A stretch of DNA of 9,719 nucleotides from CAYJLC01 sp044426355 (GTDB lineage Bacteria > Bacillota > Clostridia > Oscillospirales > Butyricicoccaceae), in NCBI GenBank assembly GCA_044426355.1, contig JAWXUO010000061.1, positions 1 to 9,719 on the forward strand. Reading direction: 5' to 3'. Both the position numbers and the translations under genes were made by a program. Below the pieces are notes generated by a model. The model worked only from the letters and a program-made list of their open reading frames with translations. It did not search any database and was not told where the DNA came from. This document shows, piece after piece, positions 7,808-9,719 of the stretch (the stretch's first letter is position 1; each line of letters begins with the position of its first letter).

Positions 7808-7836
7808 ATAATAACATACTTTCTTTTTAATATCAA
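7808..7836 (-). promoter_or_regulatory. Promoter of the membrane-protein gene
   Basis: On the minus strand there is a -35 TTGATA (7836-7831), a 17-bp spacer and a -10 TATTAT (7813-7808) preceded by TGT. The leader would be about 47 bases, with no hairpin that I can see. The rest of the 7755-7885 interval is AT-rich and holds no other feature I can support. Confidence 0.65.
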
Positions 7837-7885
7837 TATAAAATCTAATTTTACTTAACTTTTTTATAAAGTTACTATAAAGGTC

Positions 7886-7914
7886 TTTACAAAAATATTT
7901 TTATAGTGTATAAT
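7886..7914 (+). promoter_or_regulatory. Promoter of tRNA-Leu
   Basis: The -35 TTTACA (7886-7891), a 17-bp spacer and a perfect -10 TATAAT (7909-7914) lie 13 bases before the first base of the mature tRNA. Confidence 0.8.
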
Positions 7915-7927
7915 ATATTAAGTATTC

Positions 7928-8011
7928 GCCGATGTGATGGAATGGTAGACATGTCTGACTCAAAATCAGATGCTTCACGGCGTGTCGGTTCGAGCCCGAC
8001 CATCGGTACCA
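7928..8011 (+). tRNA. tRNA-Leu, anticodon CAA (reads UUG)
   Basis: The 84-base gene folds as a class II tRNA. The acceptor arms are GCCGATG (7928-7934) and CATCGGT (8001-8007), followed by discriminator A and an encoded CCA (8009-8011). The anticodon stem TCTGA (7954-7958) pairs with TCAGA (7966-7970) around the loop CTCAAAA, giving CAA at 7961-7963. A variable arm of about 13 bases (7971-7983) follows, as expected for leucine. The T arm is GTCGG-TTCGAGC-CCGAC (7984-8000). It is a single-gene transcription unit with its own promoter and terminator. The DNA downstream looks accessory, so its 3' end may be an integration site. Confidence 0.96.
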
Positions 8012-8020
8012 AACTCATAT

Positions 8021-8069
8021 AATCCGAACCATATTTTCCAAATTGGAGATGGGTTCGGATTTTGTATTT
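8021..8069 (+). terminator. Terminator after tRNA-Leu
   Basis: A 10-bp perfect stem, AATCCGAACC (8021-8030) with GGTTCGGATT (8052-8061), encloses a smaller TCCAA/TTGGA hairpin and is followed by TTGTATTTT. It starts 9 bases after the tRNA CCA end. Confidence 0.75.
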
Positions 8070-8100
8070 TAATTAAAGATTTAAGTTATGTGTAAATTTT

Positions 8101-8133
8101 AGCCGATGGAAAATGTTATTCCATCGGCTTTTT
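8101..8133. terminator. Strong hairpin terminator between tRNA unit and the 81-residue gene
   Basis: An 11-bp perfect stem, AGCCGATGGAA (8101-8111) with TTCCATCGGCT (8119-8129), has a 7-base loop. On the plus strand it is followed by a T5 tract (8129-8133). It begins one base beyond the stop of the minus-strand gene at 8135. On that strand only a weak AAAATTTA tail follows, so it works best as a plus-strand terminator and perhaps as a minus-strand 3' hairpin. The stem repeats 7 bases of the tRNA acceptor (GCCGATG). Confidence 0.7.
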
Positions 8134-8134
8134 G

Positions 8135-8380
8135 TTATGCAGAAGTTTTATTTGTGTTATTTTGAGTTTCTTTCCACTCATTATACGCATTCAGATTATC
8201 TTCATTTTTATAAAACTCTAAAATGCTTGGTAAATAAGCATTTGCTAAAGATTTAGTTACTTCATCTGGTACAGGTAATAATTCTTGTGGAGTACCAATT
8301 ATTGTAATGCCTATTCCTTTATCACCTAATTCTTGCATAAGTTCTAATAATTCTGTTAAAGATTCGTGTATTGTTTTCAT
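8135..8380 (-). CDS. Small hypothetical protein, 81 residues
   Basis: I do not recognise this protein. It is soluble, with no membrane segment. A helical leucine-rich start (HESLTELLELMQELGDKG, 5-22) is followed by a strand-like GIGITIIGTP (22-31), a proline-containing linker, and a charged helical end rich in Asn, Glu and Lys. The start at 8380 has a strong GGAGGA site (8394-8389) that lies inside the last codons of the upstream broken gene, so the two genes were made as a coupled pair. Its stop is one base from a hairpin. Short length and context suggest a phage- or mobile-element-type accessory gene. It may now be poorly translated, because the upstream frame is broken. Confidence 0.7.
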   Translation of the reverse strand: MKTIHESLTELLELMQELGDKGIGITIIGTPQELLPVPDEVTKSLANAYLPSILEFYKNEDNLNAYNEWKETQNNTNKTSA

Positions 8381-8382
8381 AA

Positions 8383-8801
8383 TTAATATCCTCCTATTGT
8401 CATTTCAAAATTTTGTTTGCTCTTAACTTCCATATTTTCCTCTAAGTAAACCTCCTCTACAATTCTTTTTAATTCATCAACCTCTATCTCATTTCCACAT
8501 TCTCGAAGCTTTTCTATCAACAAATACACCCCAACGCAACTCAAAGCTGTCAGTTCTGCTATCGCTAAAATCTCAGCGAGTTCATCATCATATCTCTGAG
8601 CATTTTCAAATCTATTTAACGAATACAGTATATTTTCTCCGACTTCAAACGTGATTTGAGGTCTTTTTTTCGTTTCATCATTAATTTTTTCGTTTCATCA
8701 TTAATTTTTTCGTATATTTCATTAAATTTATTACGCTCAAACTCCCAACCTGTAATCATATTCGGATTTTTAGTTTTGCGAATTAGAAACTCGTTTTCCA
8801 T
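8383..8801 (-). pseudogene. Unknown gene broken by a 20-bp tandem duplication
   Basis: As it stands, the frame from the ATG at 8801 gives only 61 residues and stops at 8616. An exact 20-bp unit occurs twice in tandem (8671-8690 and 8691-8710). Removing one copy joins the first 39 residues to a second open frame, starting RPQITFEVGENILYSLN, that runs without a stop to the TAA at 8385-8383, a 132-residue protein. That end is 2 bp from the ATG of the next gene and contains its ribosome-binding site, which supports the restored frame as the real one. The restored protein is acidic and mostly helical, with a hydrophobic helix ILAIAELTALSCVGVYLLIEK in its middle. I do not recognise a family. The start has no clear ribosome-binding site, so its 5' end may also be altered. 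Confidence 0.75.
8671..8710. repeat. Perfect 20-bp tandem duplication
   Basis: The unit CGTTTCATCATTAATTTTTT occurs twice, back to back. The 9-base TTTTTTCGT recurs at 8665-8673, 8685-8693 and 8705-8713, exactly one unit apart. Even a one-copy allele would therefore keep 9-bp direct repeats 20 bp apart, a setting for slipped-strand gain and loss. Twenty is not a multiple of three, so each change shifts the reading frame. Confidence 0.97.
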
Positions 8802-8846
8802 ATTTTCTTTGAGGTATTTTTAGCTTATCGTCGCAAGTATTGCCAT

Positions 8847-8885
8847 AAAAAAGTAGTGTCACACCTAAATACAACACCACTTTTT
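8847..8885. terminator. Bidirectional terminator after the SLOG-family gene
   Basis: AAAAAGTAGTGT (8848-8859) pairs with ACACCACTTTTT (8874-8885) over 12 positions, with one G-U wobble or A-C mismatch depending on the strand, around a 14-base loop. T-runs flank both sides. It starts 9 bases after the minus-strand stop at 8895, so it ends the SLOG-family transcript. Confidence 0.75.
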
Positions 8886-8894
8886 GAAATTATT

Positions 8895-9227
8895 TTAAAT
8901 TTTCTGTATAACTTTACATATTTTTTCAATTTTCGCACACTCATCTATAACAAATTTTGTTCCACTGCTCTCTCCGTCCCAAAAAGCTATTACAAAATCT
9001 GCATAATTTATGATTTCGATATTTCTTTTAAGAGGTGCATTTCTGCGATATAAATTATATTGTGGTAAAAATTCAGTATATTTTAAATTTCGTTCTAAAG
9101 CATAGTTTTTTGCACATAAATCAACACCTTTTGCACCACCTGACACGATTTCAGTGGTGTTTTTCGGTATATACTTCTCTAAATTATTAATTTCTAGCGT
9201 GCGTGAGCCTATTATCGCTACTTTCAT
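8895..9227 (-). CDS. SLOG-superfamily / DUF2493 (YspA-like) predicted nucleotide-binding protein
   Basis: The 110-residue protein has a compact Rossmann-like SLOG fold of the DUF2493/YspA type, related to DprA and the lysine-decarboxylase-like (LOG) proteins. Motifs in order: MKVAIIGSRTL (1-11, first strand and loop); the phosphate-binding IVSGGAKGVD (27-36); ALERNLKYTEFLPQY (43-57); the NAPLKRN block (63-69) with the family's AP..RN pattern; YADFVIAFWDGESSGT (75-90). Such proteins are predicted to bind nucleotides or nucleotide-derived signals and are common in phages and mobile elements; the ligand is unknown here. I start it at 9227, where AAGGAG (9242-9237) is well spaced. An in-frame ATG at 9272 has no such site and overlaps the promoter and operator. 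It is divergent from an XRE regulator and followed by a terminator. Confidence 0.88.
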   Translation of the reverse strand: MKVAIIGSRTLEINNLEKYIPKNTTEIVSGGAKGVDLCAKNYALERNLKYTEFLPQYNLYRRNAPLKRNIEIINYADFVIAFWDGESSGTKFVIDECAKIEKICKVIQKI

Positions 9228-9253
9228 ATAAATTATCTCCTTATTTCTTTTTT

Positions 9254-9269
9254 GGACTAATACTAGTCC
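9254..9269. promoter_or_regulatory. Operator 1, inverted repeat at the SLOG-gene start site
   Basis: GGACTAATACTAGTCC has 6-bp perfect arms around a 4-base centre and closely matches operator 2. It lies one base downstream of the minus-strand -10, covering the expected start of transcription, a position where a bound repressor would block the SLOG gene. I infer that the adjacent XRE protein is the ligand. Confidence 0.75.
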
Positions 9270-9270
9270 C

Positions 9271-9279
9271 ATTATAGCA
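9271..9279 (-). promoter_or_regulatory. Extended -10 promoter of the SLOG-family gene
   Basis: On the minus strand a perfect TATAAT (9276-9271) is preceded by TGC, an extended -10. No strong -35 sits 17 bp upstream (TTTATT at best), which is acceptable for an extended -10 promoter. Confidence 0.65.
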
Positions 9280-9285
9280 TATAAT
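9280..9285 (+). promoter_or_regulatory. Possible -10 of the xre gene
   Basis: TATAAT on the plus strand lies back to back with the divergent -10, only 3 bp away, and would start transcription near 9292. I find no convincing -35 at 16-18 bp, so this assignment is tentative. Operator 2 would then lie in the leader, downstream of the start site. Confidence 0.45.
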
Positions 9286-9305
9286 AAATGTAAAATAAAG
9301 AAAAA

Positions 9306-9321
9306 GAACTAATATTAGTTC
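9306..9321. promoter_or_regulatory. Operator 2, perfect 16-bp palindrome in front of xre
   Basis: GAACTAATATTAGTTC is a perfect palindrome 20 bp before the xre ATG. It shares 13 of 16 bases with operator 1 (combined form GRACTAATAYTAGTYC allowing the centre). The two centres are 52 bp apart, close to five helical turns, so dimers bound at both would lie on one face of the DNA. Confidence 0.8.
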
Positions 9322-9341
9322 ACTTTATTTAGAGGTGTTAT

Positions 9342-9581
9342 ATGATTGAACAAAAATTAAAGTCTGATAATCAAATAAGCATAGGAAAAAATATTCGTGA
9401 TATACGTTTATCTAAAAAAATAGGGCAAACAGAACTTGTAAGACTGCTTGATTTGCAAGGAATTTTAATTACCCGTGAGAGTTTAGTTAAAATTGAGCGT
9501 GGAATACAACATATTTATGCATCACAACTCAAAGGAATAAAAATTTCATTAGATACAACATACGATGAACTTTTAAAGTGA
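9342..9581 (+). CDS. XRE-family helix-turn-helix transcriptional regulator
   Basis: The small 79-residue protein is almost entirely one HTH_3/Cro-CI DNA-binding domain. The first helix is near IGKNIRDIRLSKKI (14-27), the HTH helices are QTELVRLLDL (29-38) and ITRESLVKIERG (43-54), and the usual closing segment ends in TTYDELL (72-78). There is no sensory or dimerization extension, so it is of the Cro or small-repressor type. The start at 9342 has AGAGGTG (9331-9337). It is divergent from the SLOG-family gene, and two palindromic operators lie between them, so autoregulation and control of the neighbour are likely. Its last 67 bases overlap a convergent MobC-like frame on the other strand. Confidence 0.9.
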   Translation: MIEQKLKSDNQISIGKNIRDIRLSKKIGQTELVRLLDLQGILITRESLVKIERGIQHIYASQLKGIKISLDTTYDELLK

Positions 9582-9718
9582 ATTTTGCAATGTAATTGCA
9601 CCACATTAAAATGCCCCATATTCGCTCGTGTTGTTAGTTGATTTAGGTTATTTCCAATTCGTTTTAGTTCTTTTGTTACTTCGTTAAGTCCATCAATTAC
9701 AACGATTTCTTTGTTGAA
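9515..9718 (-). CDS. mobC: MobC-like mobilization protein, C-terminal part (runs off window, tail altered?)
   Basis: On the minus strand an open frame enters at the window edge and reads 67 codons to a TAA at 9517-9515. Its first part, VTKELKRIGNNLNQLTTRAN (14-33), carries the RIGNNLNQ-type motif that is the hallmark of MobC/bacterial mobilization accessory proteins. These help a relaxase open oriT on mobilizable plasmids and integrative elements. After about residue 42 (NVVQL) the sequence becomes Cys-, Ser- and Phe-rich, unlike the helical tails I know for this family, and it runs antisense through the end of the xre gene. I infer that the native 3' end was lost or recombined. The N-terminal part, and any relaxase gene, would lie beyond the right edge. 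Family call by motif only. Confidence 0.7.
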   Translation of the reverse strand, partial: FNKEIVVIDGLNEVTKELKRIGNNLNQLTTRANMGHFNVVQLHCKIHFKSSSYVVSNEIFIPLSCDA

Positions 9719-9719
9719 A

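Noticed and set aside
7080..7930. tmRNA (ssrA) gene expected near smpB
   Set aside because: No tRNA-like ends or tag-coding frame are found; the interval is the membrane-protein gene and promoters.
8019..8032. PurR-type box (CCGAAC with AT-rich flanks)
   Set aside because: It is one arm of the perfect tRNA terminator stem and is not near any purine promoter.
8820..8846. Eight-codon open frame starting at the ATG at 8846 (minus strand), as a leader peptide
   Set aside because: There is no ribosome-binding site or attenuator after it, and it starts in a terminator T-run.
8769..8880. Minus-strand frame beginning VVLYLGVTLLFYGN
   Set aside because: It runs through the SLOG-gene terminator hairpin, lacks a ribosome-binding site and has no recognisable similarity.
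9228..9272. Upstream ATG at 9272 that would add 15 residues to the SLOG-family protein
   Set aside because: It lies in the -10/operator region, has no ribosome-binding site, and the family starts at MKVAIIGSR, where AAGGAG is well placed.
1..9719. CRISPR array or insertion sequence
   Set aside because: No spaced repeats of the right size, no transposase frame and no terminal inverted repeats were seen; the only tandem repeat is the two-copy 20-bp unit.

Overview
The window is AT-rich chromosomal DNA from a low-GC Gram-positive bacterium, most likely a member of the Clostridia. Reasons: strong AGGAGG-type ribosome-binding sites, sigma-A-like promoters often with an extended TGn -10, PurF that matures at an internal cysteine, and the long single-chain PurL with its glutaminase domain fused, a form I associate with clostridia and streptococci. 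I cannot name a genus.

Region 1 (1-5587, minus strand) is a de novo purine operon transcribed right to left: purL, purE, purC, purF. purF runs off the left edge. Gaps are 27, 16 and 2 bp. A promoter at 5616-5644 drives it with a very short leader, so no riboswitch fits. Region 2 (5650-7080, plus strand) starts from a mirror-image divergent promoter. It holds an ArsC/Spx-family thioredoxin-fold protein, methylglyoxal synthase (mgsA), a terminator, and smpB on its own promoter. The smpB -35 lies in the terminator's 3' arm. Region 3 (7081-8061) holds a convergent four-helix membrane protein of unknown function and a tRNA-Leu(CAA) with its own promoter and terminator.

Region 4 (8090-9719), downstream of the tRNA, looks like accessory, mobile-element DNA. 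It holds an 81-residue unknown protein and, just upstream of it, an unknown gene broken by a 20-bp tandem duplication. Removing one copy restores a 132-residue frame that ends 2 bp before the next start. Next come a bidirectional terminator, a small SLOG/DUF2493 (YspA-like) predicted nucleotide-binding protein, and a divergent XRE-type regulator. Two related palindromic operators with centres 52 bp apart lie between these two genes. At the right edge is the C-terminal part of a MobC-like mobilization protein, apparently with an altered tail and overlapping the end of the xre gene. This suggests an integrated or decaying mobilizable element, possibly inserted next to the tRNA.

The left 80% is ordinary housekeeping DNA with some compact regulatory architecture. 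The points most worth a second look are in the right 1.6 kb: the reversible-looking 20-bp slippage locus, the SLOG/XRE two-operator module, and the mobC junction.
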